This document shows positions 7,759 to 16,341 of a DNA stretch of 64,000 nucleotides, in pieces (within the stretch, counting starts at the first letter, position 1; each line of letters opens with the position of its first letter). The stretch lies in the NCBI GenBank assembly GCA_017464425.1, contig JAFUDX010000041.1:1-64000 (forward strand), in the 5' to 3' direction. The position numbers and the translations under genes were made by a program. The notes under the pieces were generated by a model that saw only the letters and a program-made list of their open reading frames with translations, was not told where the DNA came from and searched no databases. Source of the stretch: Treponema sp. Its GTDB lineage: Bacteria; Spirochaetota; Spirochaetia; Treponematales; Treponemataceae.

Positions 7759-8504
7759 TAGATTTGACCTTTGTTATGTTCAAAAGCGATTTTGATTAAT
7801 GAATCTTTGTCGTCTTTATTGTCTTTATTGTCTACAAATATTTTCTCGATACATGCCCAACTAACGAAATTAATTCTCTTAACAAATTCATCTTCTGAGT
7901 CATTTTTGAATTTTTCCAAGTTTTCACAGGAATCAGGAACAATTGCGGCATAATAAACACTGTCTTTTTCAACTTTGGAAATATCAGCAAATGCTTTTTG
8001 GACAACTCCATTTGAACCAATTTTCCGTTTGCCATTTTTGGTTCCTTGTAATCGAGCATCTGGAATTCTATATCCATCAAGTTTGACTTCTCCTATATGT
8101 TCCATAAGTTCTTTTTTCATCCTCAACTGACGAAATAAATTTGAGGTGATTTTTCCAAGTTTTCTTTTATTCTTCTCATCAAAACGGCAGTCGTTAAATT
8201 TTTTCCATTCAGTTTCAAGGCTCCAGTTATTCGACCAAGTTTTCACTTTTGCTTCAACAAAAATCAAAGATTCTGGATTTTTTTCTTTCCCAATCAAAAT
8301 CATCAAATCGGGGTCGCCAAAATCAGAAAGTGATTGCTCGACATAAAAAGTAATTTTGTCACTTTCAGAAATCGTAACTTCGGGAACTAAAAGATTGATA
8401 AACTCTTTTGCAAGTTCCTCATGTTCGTACATTGAATATACCAACGCATCAATAACGCCACGCTCTGAATACCCTTTTATTTTAATCTTTGAATTATTTG
8501 CCAT
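7755..8504 (-). CDS. Putative PD-(D/E)XK nuclease-fold protein
   Basis: The 249-residue protein carries FGDPDLMILI followed about 15 residues later by FVEAKVKTW, which matches the D-(x)n-ExK core of PD-(D/E)XK nucleases. The N-terminal GYSERGVIDALVYSMYEH helix and the following acidic stretch also fit that fold. The C-terminus has a short repeat, DNKDNKDDKDS, made by a 9-base repeat in the DNA. An AAGGAG site 7 bases before the ATG at 8504 supports this start over the GTG one codon earlier. No methylase, helicase or other restriction partner is next to it, so its target is unknown. It may be a solitary defence or repair nuclease. Confidence 0.6.
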   Translation of the reverse strand: MANNSKIKIKGYSERGVIDALVYSMYEHEELAKEFINLLVPEVTISESDKITFYVEQSLSDFGDPDLMILIGKEKNPESLIFVEAKVKTWSNNWSLETEWKKFNDCRFDEKNKRKLGKITSNLFRQLRMKKELMEHIGEVKLDGYRIPDARLQGTKNGKRKIGSNGVVQKAFADISKVEKDSVYYAAIVPDSCENLEKFKNDSEDEFVKRINFVSWACIEKIFVDNKDNKDDKDSLIKIAFEHNKGQIY

Positions 8505-8550
8505 CACAAAACTCCTTATAAAAAAACATCGTACCTAAAACTCACCGCGT

Positions 8551-9516
8551 TCATCTGTGTTCATCCGTGTCTTTTTTTATTTCTGACACAAAGAGCCCGG
8601 CAATCGTAATCGCAGCTCCTGCCGCACCCATGAGCGAAATGCTCTCGCCGAGCGCGAAATACGCGAACACAATCGTCACGACGGGAATGAGGTAGATTCC
8701 CACGGTGGCGCGGACAGTTCCCACCGAATCGCAGGCAAAATTCCACGCGGCAAAGCAGAACGCGCTCGCACCCAGACCGAGAAAGCACAGGTTCAGCCAA
8801 TTGAGCGGATTTGAAAAGCGGCTTTCGTTCACGGCAGAATCAAAAATGACGGCGATTTGAGAGGGCGGAGCGGATTCCGCCTGAAGAGCAGAAGCGTTCG
8901 TCACGAGCGAAAAAATCCCAATCGGAATCATCAAAATCACCGCCCAAAAGAAAATCCGCCGGGTCGTCTGAATCGAGTCCAGTTTGAGCGCGTTGATTTT
9001 TGACACACAGAGCGAGTACACGCCCCAGCAGAGCGCGGAGCCGAGCGCGAGAAAATCACCTTTGGGGCTGAAATGAAGCTCCACCACACCGTTAAAACTC
9101 ACGAGCGCGACTCCGAAAATCGCGAGCAAAAATCCGAGCACGAACGAGGGCGTGAGTTGTTTTTCTTTGAGGAAGATTTGCGAGAAAATCGCGGTAAAAA
9201 TCGGGCAGATTGAGACGATGATGCTCACATTTGAAGCCGAAGTGTGGGAAATCGCAAGGTTTTCCATGAACTGATACGCCGTCACCCCCGAAAGACCTGC
9301 AAGCACGAAGTAGATTTCATGCTTTTTTTCGGAAAGGCGGAGCAATTTCGGGCGCAAGAGCCACAATCCCGCGTAAGCAAGCAAAAATCGGAGCACGAGG
9401 ATTTCATACGACGAGAACGAACGGAGCAAGTATTTTGTAGAAACGAAGGTGATTCCCCAGATGAATATTGAAAGAGATGCAGCAGCAACACCGAGCACGA
9501 AACGATTTTTTGTCAT
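8551..9516 (-). CDS. EamA-domain (DMT superfamily) transporter
   Basis: This 321-residue protein has ten hydrophobic spans in two EamA repeats, with the usual starts FIWGITFVSTKYLL near residue 18 and ALGSALCWGVYSLCVSKINA near 157. Members export or import small metabolites such as amino acids or sugars across the inner membrane. The second repeat closes with LGESISLMGAAGAAITIAG, the common family ending. It stands alone; the substrate cannot be predicted. The start ATG at 9516 has no strong ribosome-binding site. Confidence 0.85.
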   Translation of the reverse strand: MTKNRFVLGVAAASLSIFIWGITFVSTKYLLRSFSSYEILVLRFLLAYAGLWLLRPKLLRLSEKKHEIYFVLAGLSGVTAYQFMENLAISHTSASNVSIIVSICPIFTAIFSQIFLKEKQLTPSFVLGFLLAIFGVALVSFNGVVELHFSPKGDFLALGSALCWGVYSLCVSKINALKLDSIQTTRRIFFWAVILMIPIGIFSLVTNASALQAESAPPSQIAVIFDSAVNESRFSNPLNWLNLCFLGLGASAFCFAAWNFACDSVGTVRATVGIYLIPVVTIVFAYFALGESISLMGAAGAAITIAGLFVSEIKKDTDEHR

Positions 9517-9578
9517 GGGAGTGATTTTAGCAGAAATCGCGGAAAAAGGGAATTTTCTTCAAAATCACGCTAAAAAAA

Positions 9579-9608
9579 TTGGTAAATCTTTCTGACCTGT
9601 GATATAAT
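9579..9608 (+). promoter_or_regulatory. Candidate promoter for the phosphoglucomutase
   Basis: TTGGTA (9579-9584) and TATAAT (9603-9608) are separated by 18 bases, about 140 bases before the ATG at 9750. The repeat element at 9629-9732 would lie in the 5' leader of the transcript. Confidence 0.5.
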
Positions 9609-9628
9609 TCTAAAGTTAAATGAAATAT

Positions 9629-9732
9629 AAATTCCTCACAGAGCAAAAGAGCACACAGAGAGCGCGTTAGGAGGGAATTTTTTTCATAAATCTGATACCC
9701 CTCTGTGTTCTCTGTGTACTCTGTGAGAAAAT
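9629..9732. repeat. Palindromic CACAGAG element, copy 1
   Basis: The element has ends AAATTCCTCACAGAG and CTCTGTGAGAAAAT and internal copies of the 7-mer CACAGAG on one side and CTCTGTG on the other, so the RNA can fold into a long hairpin. Copies with the same ends are at 45519-45660 and inside rlmJ at 58151-58255. It is a small dispersed element of MITE or REP type; no transposase is seen. Confidence 0.7.
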
Positions 9733-9749
9733 AATGCAAGGAGAATCAA

Positions 9750-11528
9750 ATGGAAAAAGAAGAGATTTTGGCTCGTGCGAAAAAATATATCGCCGAAGAA
9801 AAAGATGCGCGATTCCGAAAGGAAGTTGAAGACCTCGTGGCAAAAGCTGACGACAAAGACGCGCTTGCTGAACTTGAAGACCGATTCTATCAGACGCTTG
9901 AATTCGGTACAGGTGGCTTGCGCGGCGTAATGGGCGGCGGCACGAACCGCATGAACACGCTTGAAATCAACCTTGCCACACAGGGCTTGGCAAACTATGT
10001 TTTGAAAGCATTCCCCCAAAAAGCAAAGGACGGCACGTTGAGCGCGGTCGTTGCGTATGACAGCCGCAAAAACTCAGATGTCTTTGCAGAGGCGACGGCT
10101 CTTATCTTAGCTGCAAACGGAATCAAAGCGTACCTTTTCACAGGTCTCCGACCAACTCCAGAACTTTCTTATGCAATCCGCGAGCTTAAGGCGCAGACAG
10201 GCGTTGTCGTAACGGCGAGCCACAACCCGCCTCAGTACAACGGCTACAAAGCTTACTGGGATAACGGCGCGCAGGTCATTGAGCCGCACGATGTCGGCAT
10301 CATTAAAGAAGTCAACGCGGTCAAAGAAGTCAAAACGATTTCTAAGGAAGAGGCAATCAAGAGCGGAAAACTCGTCCTCATCGACAAAGAAATCGACGAA
10401 AAATTCTGGGCTATGTGCAAGAACCAGCTTTTCCGCCCTGACCTTATCAAAGAAAAGGCTTCTTCTGTCAAAATCGTCTACACACCGCTCCACGGAACGG
10501 GCGCAATGCATGTTGAGAAGGTTTTGGGTGATTTGGGGCTTAAAGTCATCACCGTTCCTGAGCAGCGCGAGCCGGACGGAACTTTCCACACTGTTGAAAA
10601 GCCAAACCCAGAGGAAGCTCCGGCACTCAAACTGGCAGTTGCTCTTGGTGAAAAAGAAAAGGCTGACTGTGTTATGGCGACAGACCCGGACGCAGACCGC
10701 TTCGGAACCGCCTTCCCCGGAAAAGACGGCAAATTCGTTCTTGTCTCAGGAAACCAGATGGGAGCCTTGCTCTGTGAGTATGTCCTTCTTTCCCGAAAAG
10801 AATTGGGCAAACTCCCTGCAAACGGCGCTGTCATCCGCTCAATCGTAACTTCTCCATTCTGTGACTATATCGCAAAAAAATACGGCATGAAGATGCACGA
10901 GTGTCTCACCGGCTTCAAGTGGATTGCCGCCGTTGAAGACGAGTTCGAAAAAGACAATTCAGAAACTTACGTATACGGCCTTGAGGAAAGCTACGGCTAC
11001 AAGGTTGAAAAAGAGGTCATGGACAAGGACGGTGTTTCTGCCGCCGCAATGTGTGCCGAAATGACTTTGTACTGGGCTTCAAAAGGAAAATCAATCCTTG
11101 AGCACTTGGACGATATGTATAAAGAGTTCGGCTTCTTTGAAGACCGCGCAATCAGCCAGAACTTCCCTGGCTCTGCCGGAAAAGAGGTTATGGCCGGCAT
11201 TATGACTAAACTCCGCACCGAAGGTCTTAAAACGCTGGGCGGAAAGAAAGTCCTCTGCATCAAGGACATCGGAAATTCTGTCGCTTACGACCCGGCAAAT
11301 CCAGGCACAAAAACAGAAATCAAGCTGCCTAAGTCAAATGTCCTCCAGTTCGTGCTTGAAGGCGGCACAATCGTTTCTGCCCGCCCGTCTGGAACTGAGC
11401 CGAAAATTAAGTTCTACATCAACGCCCGCACAGACGCGGCGAATGGACTTGACGCGGCAAAAGCCGAGAGCGGCAAAGTCTGTGACGCAATTACGGCGGA
11501 CATCAAGGCTCTGCTCGCGAAAGCGTAA
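9750..11528 (+). CDS. Phosphoglucomutase (alpha-D-phosphohexomutase, PgcA-like)
   Basis: This enzyme converts glucose 1-phosphate and glucose 6-phosphate into each other, feeding glycolysis and UDP-glucose for surface glycans. Landmarks are EFGTGGLRGVMGGG (51-64), the phosphoserine loop TASHNPPQYNG with catalytic Ser157, the metal loop DPDADR (312-317), the sugar loop GLEESYGY and the phosphate loop PSGTEPK near 546-552. The length of 592 residues fits the PgcA/PGM2-like group. An AAGGAG site lies 9 bases before the ATG. It is a single gene with its own likely promoter. Substrate preference for glucose over mannose is from the family and is not proved. Confidence 0.92.
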   Translation: MEKEEILARAKKYIAEEKDARFRKEVEDLVAKADDKDALAELEDRFYQTLEFGTGGLRGVMGGGTNRMNTLEINLATQGLANYVLKAFPQKAKDGTLSAVVAYDSRKNSDVFAEATALILAANGIKAYLFTGLRPTPELSYAIRELKAQTGVVVTASHNPPQYNGYKAYWDNGAQVIEPHDVGIIKEVNAVKEVKTISKEEAIKSGKLVLIDKEIDEKFWAMCKNQLFRPDLIKEKASSVKIVYTPLHGTGAMHVEKVLGDLGLKVITVPEQREPDGTFHTVEKPNPEEAPALKLAVALGEKEKADCVMATDPDADRFGTAFPGKDGKFVLVSGNQMGALLCEYVLLSRKELGKLPANGAVIRSIVTSPFCDYIAKKYGMKMHECLTGFKWIAAVEDEFEKDNSETYVYGLEESYGYKVEKEVMDKDGVSAAAMCAEMTLYWASKGKSILEHLDDMYKEFGFFEDRAISQNFPGSAGKEVMAGIMTKLRTEGLKTLGGKKVLCIKDIGNSVAYDPANPGTKTEIKLPKSNVLQFVLEGGTIVSARPSGTEPKIKFYINARTDAANGLDAAKAESGKVCDAITADIKALLAKA

Positions 11529-11538
11529 GTAACGAGCG

Positions 11539-11606
11539 AATTGAAAACGGAAAGTTGAAAATTGAAAACTGCATTCGCACTTTCACACAATTTTCCGTTT
11601 TCAATT
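11539..11606. repeat. Inverted repeat of the TTGAAAAC family, copy 1
   Basis: AATTGAAAACGGAA (11539-11552) and its exact complement (11593-11606) form a 14-bp stem around a 40-base loop, just after the phosphoglucomutase stop. The right half (TTTCACACAATTTT, then CGTTTTCAATT) recurs at 27408-27430. It could act as a terminator or processing site. The rest of the gap to 11715 holds nothing recognisable. Confidence 0.6.
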
Positions 11607-11715
11607 TACAAAGAACCTAAAACAATTCTACACGACCGAGCAGAAAATCAATCAAATTGCAATGGAAAATTCCGTTGTCATCGTAAAAATTGTGGGGTAT
11701 GTGGCTCTAATAACC

Positions 11716-12255
11716 TCACAACGCAAACCAATAATTGTACTTCGTGCAGTAATCAATCGTGTTGTTGCGCTCAGAAATAAACTTTGCGGGATTTCCGCCC
11801 ACAATGGTGAACGGATCGACCGATTTTGTAACAACGCTACCGGGAAGAATCACCGCGCCGTCTCCAATGACAACGCCCGGCATAATCAGCACATTGGAGA
11901 ACACAAAACAATTGTCGCCGATTTTGACCGCCGCGCCTTTTGTCTCAAACTGCGGGGAACGGATATTGTGTCCGAGCGTGTAGATTTTTGTGTTATGCGC
12001 AATTGCCGTGTTCGAGCCTATTTCAATTCCGCGACGGTTATCAAGATAGCAGCCGAAATTCACGACAGAATGACTGCCCATCACAAATTTTCCAATATGG
12101 AAAAACTTGCAACCACGATGAATTGAAGAAGAAAGCGGCACTTTAATGCCGAACAGAAAAAGCCAAAGATTCCGTAGCGGATAGGGAAAAATTTCTTTTG
12201 TAAGATTCAAGAATGCGGTAAGAAAAAATTTCATTTGAAGGAGGATTGCACGCAT
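11716..12255 (-). CDS. Left-handed beta-helix O-acetyltransferase (WbbJ/maltose acetyltransferase-like)
   Basis: This 179-residue protein has hexapeptide repeats over about residues 55-160, for example IGSNTAIAHNTKIYTLGHN, IGDNCFVFSNVLIMPGVVIG and GAVILPGSVVTKSV, ending in the usual VGGNPAKFI. Such enzymes move acetyl from acetyl-CoA to a sugar hydroxyl, with the His in the GHN loop as catalytic base. The ATG at 12255 has GGGAG 9 bases before it and overlaps the end of the preceding glycosyltransferase by 25 bases. It is the last gene of the minus-strand glycan block that begins at 16272. Confidence 0.88.
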   Translation of the reverse strand: MRAILLQMKFFLTAFLNLTKEIFPYPLRNLWLFLFGIKVPLSSSIHRGCKFFHIGKFVMGSHSVVNFGCYLDNRRGIEIGSNTAIAHNTKIYTLGHNIRSPQFETKGAAVKIGDNCFVFSNVLIMPGVVIGDGAVILPGSVVTKSVDPFTIVGGNPAKFISERNNTIDYCTKYNYWFAL

Positions 12256-13175
12256 ATGTTGTCACTCCCTGCATTTAAAAGTCTTATGAATTTTGTTTCA
12301 CTAATATCATAGTGTTTTAAAATGTTTCTGAGCTGTTCATCATTCTTTTCAAGTCTCACATTAACCTGTGCAAGCGTTTCGCCGTTCTCTAATCCATATT
12401 CTCTATACGGATTTACATATTTTACATTTGTATAAGATTTTGAAATCTGCATAACTTTTGTGCCATTTAATACCGCCATAAAATAATCCCAGATATCATC
12501 TGCAAATGGAGACAAATTCATAAAAAGTTCTGATTTTAGAGCATCGACATGCAAAGAATTTGGCGGAAAAAGTGTACCGCCACCGCTCAAAATAAGATTT
12601 TTAAACGATGGTTTCGTCTGCTTTTTATTAAAAGCCCATTCTGAATACGGCTTTAGTTTGTCATCTATAAAAGATATTTGTGCAGTAAGGTGACAGACAA
12701 TTATATTTGGATTTTTCAAATGTGCTTTCCATAGTTTTTCAAGCCAATCTTTCGGATAAAACAAATCATCGTCCGCCGTAACAATACATTCTTCGGGATA
12801 TGCCTGTAATGTAGGAATCAGTTTCTTGTATGATTTCAAATCTTTCGTCTGCCGATACTCAACACCATATTGCTCAAAATGTTTTAGCAGGGGCGGCAAT
12901 GCGACAAAATCTTTTTCTGCGAGATTGACAATGATTTTCTTTGGTCGCACCGTCTGTGCAACGAGCGAATAGAGCGTGTATTGCAATTCGTTCAACCGCT
13001 CTCCATACGAGGTGAGCGAAACAATGACATCCACTTTTTCGCTTACAGGCGAAGTAGATAGACTGAGAATTTTTTTGTCAATCCGTTTTTTGTTTACCTT
13101 TTTGTGGAAAATGATAAAAAATAATTCGCGCGTAATCGAACATCGCAACACAAAATTTCTAATTTTTTGATTCAT
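12231..13175 (-). CDS. GT-A-fold glycosyltransferase
   Basis: The 314-residue protein begins its catalytic domain at VDVIVSLTSYGERLNELQYT and continues with LVAQTVRPKKIIVNL, the nucleotide-binding part of a GT-A fold. TADDDLFYPKDWLE near residue 132 is the metal-binding DxD segment. The acceptor side holds ILSGGGTLFPPNSL and PFADDIWDYFMA. It would add a sugar to the growing repeat unit at the inner face of the inner membrane. It sits between the polymerase and the acetyltransferase of the same block. The exact GT family and sugar are not clear to me. Confidence 0.78.
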   Translation of the reverse strand: MNQKIRNFVLRCSITRELFFIIFHKKVNKKRIDKKILSLSTSPVSEKVDVIVSLTSYGERLNELQYTLYSLVAQTVRPKKIIVNLAEKDFVALPPLLKHFEQYGVEYRQTKDLKSYKKLIPTLQAYPEECIVTADDDLFYPKDWLEKLWKAHLKNPNIIVCHLTAQISFIDDKLKPYSEWAFNKKQTKPSFKNLILSGGGTLFPPNSLHVDALKSELFMNLSPFADDIWDYFMAVLNGTKVMQISKSYTNVKYVNPYREYGLENGETLAQVNVRLEKNDEQLRNILKHYDISETKFIRLLNAGSDNICVQSSFK

Positions 13176-13193
13176 GCTACACAGCCCCCATAT

Positions 13194-14384
13194 TTAAAAG
13201 AAATTGTAAAATCCTCCGATTTTATAATAGTCCAAGCCATATCGTGGCATAGCAACTACAAAACCATAGAAATTGAAAGTGACATATATGACTAAAAACA
13301 GTCGCACGAATAACGGAATCATTATTTCGTTCTTTTTTGGCGTATATGTTTTCCACAGTTCCGCTATGACAATCGCCGTTGACAGTCGGGTAAAATAAAT
13401 CATTCTGAACATTATCGAAGTCATCAGAAGTTCAAAATCATAAATATAAAAAGTGCACATAAAAATAACAAAATGAAGAGCAATGTTTTTGTTGGAAAAG
13501 AACCGTTTGCGTCGGTAAATAATTGCAAAAAGAATACAAAGATTTGTGAAATAGGTTTTATAGGCGGGGTTTGCCTCCAATCCGGCATAAAGCAAAAATC
13601 TTTTATAAAATGAAAGGAAATTAACAAGTATGAGCTGACCGGCATATCCCAAAATAAAAAAGAGCGCGAACCAAAACAAGAAAGTTCTGAAAGACGCTCT
13701 TTTATAAATGAAATACATTACTAATATTGGTAAGATAAACAATCCGAGCGTGTGAACCCCCACTGAAATAAAAGTCCATACAAGAATCTTTAAGTTTTTG
13801 CAAACATTTGCCATTTTTGATTTTGACGGCTGTTGAAGTTCGCTGAAAACCAATAGCCCTGCTGAAACAGAAATTCCCGTCCGCATAATACAATATGATT
13901 GGACTACAAAGGCGAATACCAAGCAAAAAACTGCCAAAAACAAAATAAATGATGGTTCCTGATGTGTTGTATAAAAAAATCGCACCAACGCATAATACAT
14001 AAATGAAAAGAACAAAATCAAAACCACATTGTACGAATCTGTGACCTGACGGAGCAGCCAATTCACCGTCATATAAAGATACTCTTGCTCATACGCTTCT
14101 AGGTACGAGTTTAAAGACGAATAGTTTGCGGCATCGTCAAAAAAAGATTTGTAGTTCCCTTGGTCATATATGCCAGCATAAATATCCTGAAAAGCGGCAA
14201 AACAGACAAAAAGAACGGAAATAAATAATACAACGGGGACATATCGTGTATTTGCGTTTATCGAATACAGTTTTCCCGATAATTCCCAATTTCCCGTTTT
14301 AGGAATAATAACTATGGGTTTTGCAACGCAGGAAATAATCACTGAGAAAACGACTCCGAATGAAAATAAAACTGGTAAATCCAT
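13194..14384 (-). CDS. EpsG-family polysaccharide polymerase (Wzy-like)
   Basis: The 396-residue protein has about ten to twelve membrane spans. It has the EpsG pattern: a span containing VLFVCFAAFQDIYAGIYDQGNYKSFF early in the chain, then EYLYMTVNWLLRQVTDSY and a central AFVVQSYCIMRTGISVSAGL with a conserved Arg. It would join repeat units at the outer face of the inner membrane. I chose the ATG at 14384, one base after the preceding stop and with AGAGGA upstream, because an earlier start would overlap that gene. It is the only polymerase in the window, whereas the flippases are in the other glycan loci. Confidence 0.82.
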   Translation of the reverse strand: MDLPVLFSFGVVFSVIISCVAKPIVIIPKTGNWELSGKLYSINANTRYVPVVLFISVLFVCFAAFQDIYAGIYDQGNYKSFFDDAANYSSLNSYLEAYEQEYLYMTVNWLLRQVTDSYNVVLILFFSFMYYALVRFFYTTHQEPSFILFLAVFCLVFAFVVQSYCIMRTGISVSAGLLVFSELQQPSKSKMANVCKNLKILVWTFISVGVHTLGLFILPILVMYFIYKRASFRTFLFWFALFFILGYAGQLILVNFLSFYKRFLLYAGLEANPAYKTYFTNLCILFAIIYRRKRFFSNKNIALHFVIFMCTFYIYDFELLMTSIMFRMIYFTRLSTAIVIAELWKTYTPKKNEIMIPLFVRLFLVIYVTFNFYGFVVAMPRYGLDYYKIGGFYNFF

Positions 14385-14385
14385 A

Positions 14386-15453
14386 TCAAATCCTCTGAAG
14401 TAAGTCTTCCCATTTTTCTGCAATAGATGCTGCCGAAAATCTGTCCGAATATTTTCTGGCATTTATGCCAAATTGTTTTCTTTTTTCTGTGTTTTCAGCG
14501 AGTTCAATAATTTTCTTTGCAAGTTCAGCAGTGTCATACAAAGGAACCAAAAATCCGGTTTCATTTTGCATTATTATTTCGGAAGGACCTGTAGGGCAAT
14601 CAAAACTAACAGCCGGCAATCCCAAATACTGTGACTCTAATAAGACCATAGGAAGCCCCTCATAGCGTGAACTCATTACATATATTGATGATTTTAGAAA
14701 TTCTTCTTTTATATTTGGAGTCGGCTCGTTTATAAAAACAAAATCTTCAAGATATAAATATGATATTTTCTGTAAAAGCTCAATTTTCTTTTCCCCATCT
14801 CCAAAAATATCCAAATGCCAATCTGGAATTTCCTTTTTGAGAATCACGGCAGCATCCAGCAAAAAATCAAAGCCCTTTTGCGGTTCTAAACGACCGACGG
14901 CAATTATCCTTTTTTCTTCACAAGCCGCAGTTTCATTGCTTGTAAATGAAATTGAATTCGGAATGATAAAAAGCCTGTCTCGCTTTATAAAAGTGTAATG
15001 CTTTGAATCCGCCTGGGTCAGCAAAACCACCGCATCCAAACGCGGGTATATCATCCGCCGTAAAACCCGCTGTCGAAAACACGCGCTCTCATAATTAAAA
15101 TGCTCACAACCGACCGTTTTCACATATCGCTTAAGCAGCGTAATCATTGCATTGACGGTAGAGATTGTAGCAATAAAAACAGAGTCTCTGTTTTTATTGG
15201 CAATTTGCTTCAGTTTTTTGAACATTTGAAAATATACAAAAATCTTGCCGAAGGCTGATGAATGAAATATATCCGTTCCCAAATGCTCAATTCGGACTTT
15301 CTCATGCAATGGAAAATATGACTTACCGCTGATTGTGTCACGGGAAAGCAATGTAACCTCGTGATTTGTTATCAAACTGTTTGCCAAATTGCAGACCGCT
15401 CGTTCCATTCCGGCGTGGCGGGTAATGTCATTTATCAGAATGTATATCTTCAT
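14386..15453 (-). CDS. Glycosyltransferase family 4 (GT-B fold)
   Basis: The 355-residue protein has the GT4 layout. An N-terminal domain starts INDITRHAGMERAVCNLANSL, and the C-terminal nucleotide-sugar domain has IIAVGRLEPQKGFDFLLDAA near residue 188 and SSRYEGLPMVLLESQYLGLP near 260, with the E-x7-E signature. It would transfer a sugar from a nucleotide donor to the lipid-linked chain. It is in the same minus-strand block as the GT32 before it (9-base gap) and the polymerase after it (1-base gap). Confidence 0.92.
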   Translation of the reverse strand: MKIYILINDITRHAGMERAVCNLANSLITNHEVTLLSRDTISGKSYFPLHEKVRIEHLGTDIFHSSAFGKIFVYFQMFKKLKQIANKNRDSVFIATISTVNAMITLLKRYVKTVGCEHFNYESACFRQRVLRRMIYPRLDAVVLLTQADSKHYTFIKRDRLFIIPNSISFTSNETAACEEKRIIAVGRLEPQKGFDFLLDAAVILKKEIPDWHLDIFGDGEKKIELLQKISYLYLEDFVFINEPTPNIKEEFLKSSIYVMSSRYEGLPMVLLESQYLGLPAVSFDCPTGPSEIIMQNETGFLVPLYDTAELAKKIIELAENTEKRKQFGINARKYSDRFSAASIAEKWEDLLQRI

Positions 15454-15462
15454 GCCTCATTC

Positions 15463-16272
15463 CTATTTTGAACTTGTGAACAGCTTTGTTACGCCATTAG
15501 CAAGGAAACCCAAAAAACCTCGTTTTTTGATAGAAAAAGAACAAGCTCCGAAAAATATTATTATTTTTGCAGTAGCTTTATTATGTTTGGCATACACTTT
15601 TCTCCGAAATTCTACAAACTGTTTATCAATTGCAGAATACCAGCTGCTATCAAAGTGATGAATTGTGTATGTATTATCAGTGATAATTAAATTGCCAGTT
15701 TTAAAATCTTTTGGACAAAAATATTCGCTTGGATAAATCATCGTATCTGCAACGAACTGCATTATGTCCTGCTCCACAAAGCCGTGCGATTTGAAAATAT
15801 CCGAAACTCGTTCAACAACCGTTTTCAAATTAAGCGAGCCGTCCGTATTTACAAACCGTTCATTCTGATATGAGTCCAAAATTTCGCGGTAAATGGGGCT
15901 CGCCGCCGGGCTTGCGATGCCGAGCCCGGCGGCGAGAAGGGGGCGAAGCCCCTTCTCAACGCCGATAAACGCTCCGCGCTCGATAATCGGACTTAAATCT
16001 TTTATCACTTCCACGTCGGTATCAAAATACACGCCGCCGTACTGGTACAGAATGTCAAAGCGGGCATAGTCGCTCACAAAGGCGTACTTTTTCGCGTCGT
16101 ATGCCTGCGCACTGTACGGGATTTTGCGCACATCGTAGTTCGATTCATTCCATTCCTTGATTTCGTAGTCGGGCAGAAACTTTTTCCACGAGGCAATGCA
16201 TTTTTGCGCCAGTTCCGGAAGCGGATTCCCGCCGAACCAGCAGTAGTGAATTATTTTTGATATATATGCCAT
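15463..16272 (-). CDS. GT32-family (OCH1-like, DXD) glycosyltransferase
   Basis: The 269-residue protein opens with KIIHYCWFGGNPLPELAQKC and has the family's DXD segment YQYGGVYFDTDVEVIKDL at about residues 76-93. Bacterial members add hexoses or N-acetylhexosamines in capsule or LPS outer chains. It is the first gene of the minus-strand block. Residues about 107-125 (GLRPLLAAGLGIASPAASP) are encoded by an unusually GC-rich stretch that forms two perfect hairpins (15899-15957), as if a small element had gone in without breaking the frame. The short 70-base gap upstream leads to the DUF4143 ATPase gene. Confidence 0.87.
   Translation of the reverse strand: MAYISKIIHYCWFGGNPLPELAQKCIASWKKFLPDYEIKEWNESNYDVRKIPYSAQAYDAKKYAFVSDYARFDILYQYGGVYFDTDVEVIKDLSPIIERGAFIGVEKGLRPLLAAGLGIASPAASPIYREILDSYQNERFVNTDGSLNLKTVVERVSDIFKSHGFVEQDIMQFVADTMIYPSEYFCPKDFKTGNLIITDNTYTIHHFDSSWYSAIDKQFVEFRRKVYAKHNKATAKIIIFFGACSFSIKKRGFLGFLANGVTKLFTSSK
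15899..15957. repeat. Two GC-rich perfect hairpins inside the GT32 gene
   Basis: CTCGCCGCCGGGCT (15899-15912) and its exact complement (15923-15936) form a 14-bp stem with a 10-base loop. Sharing its last three bases, a second 9-bp stem (15934-15942 with 15949-15957) follows with the loop GCGAAG. The stretch is far richer in G and C than the gene around it and is translated. Confidence 0.8.
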
Positions 16273-16341
16273 GACGCAACTCCTTTTCTAAAACTAAGTT
16301 TGCGTTCATTGACAGTTTCTATTTTTTAAAGAGGGAAGAAT

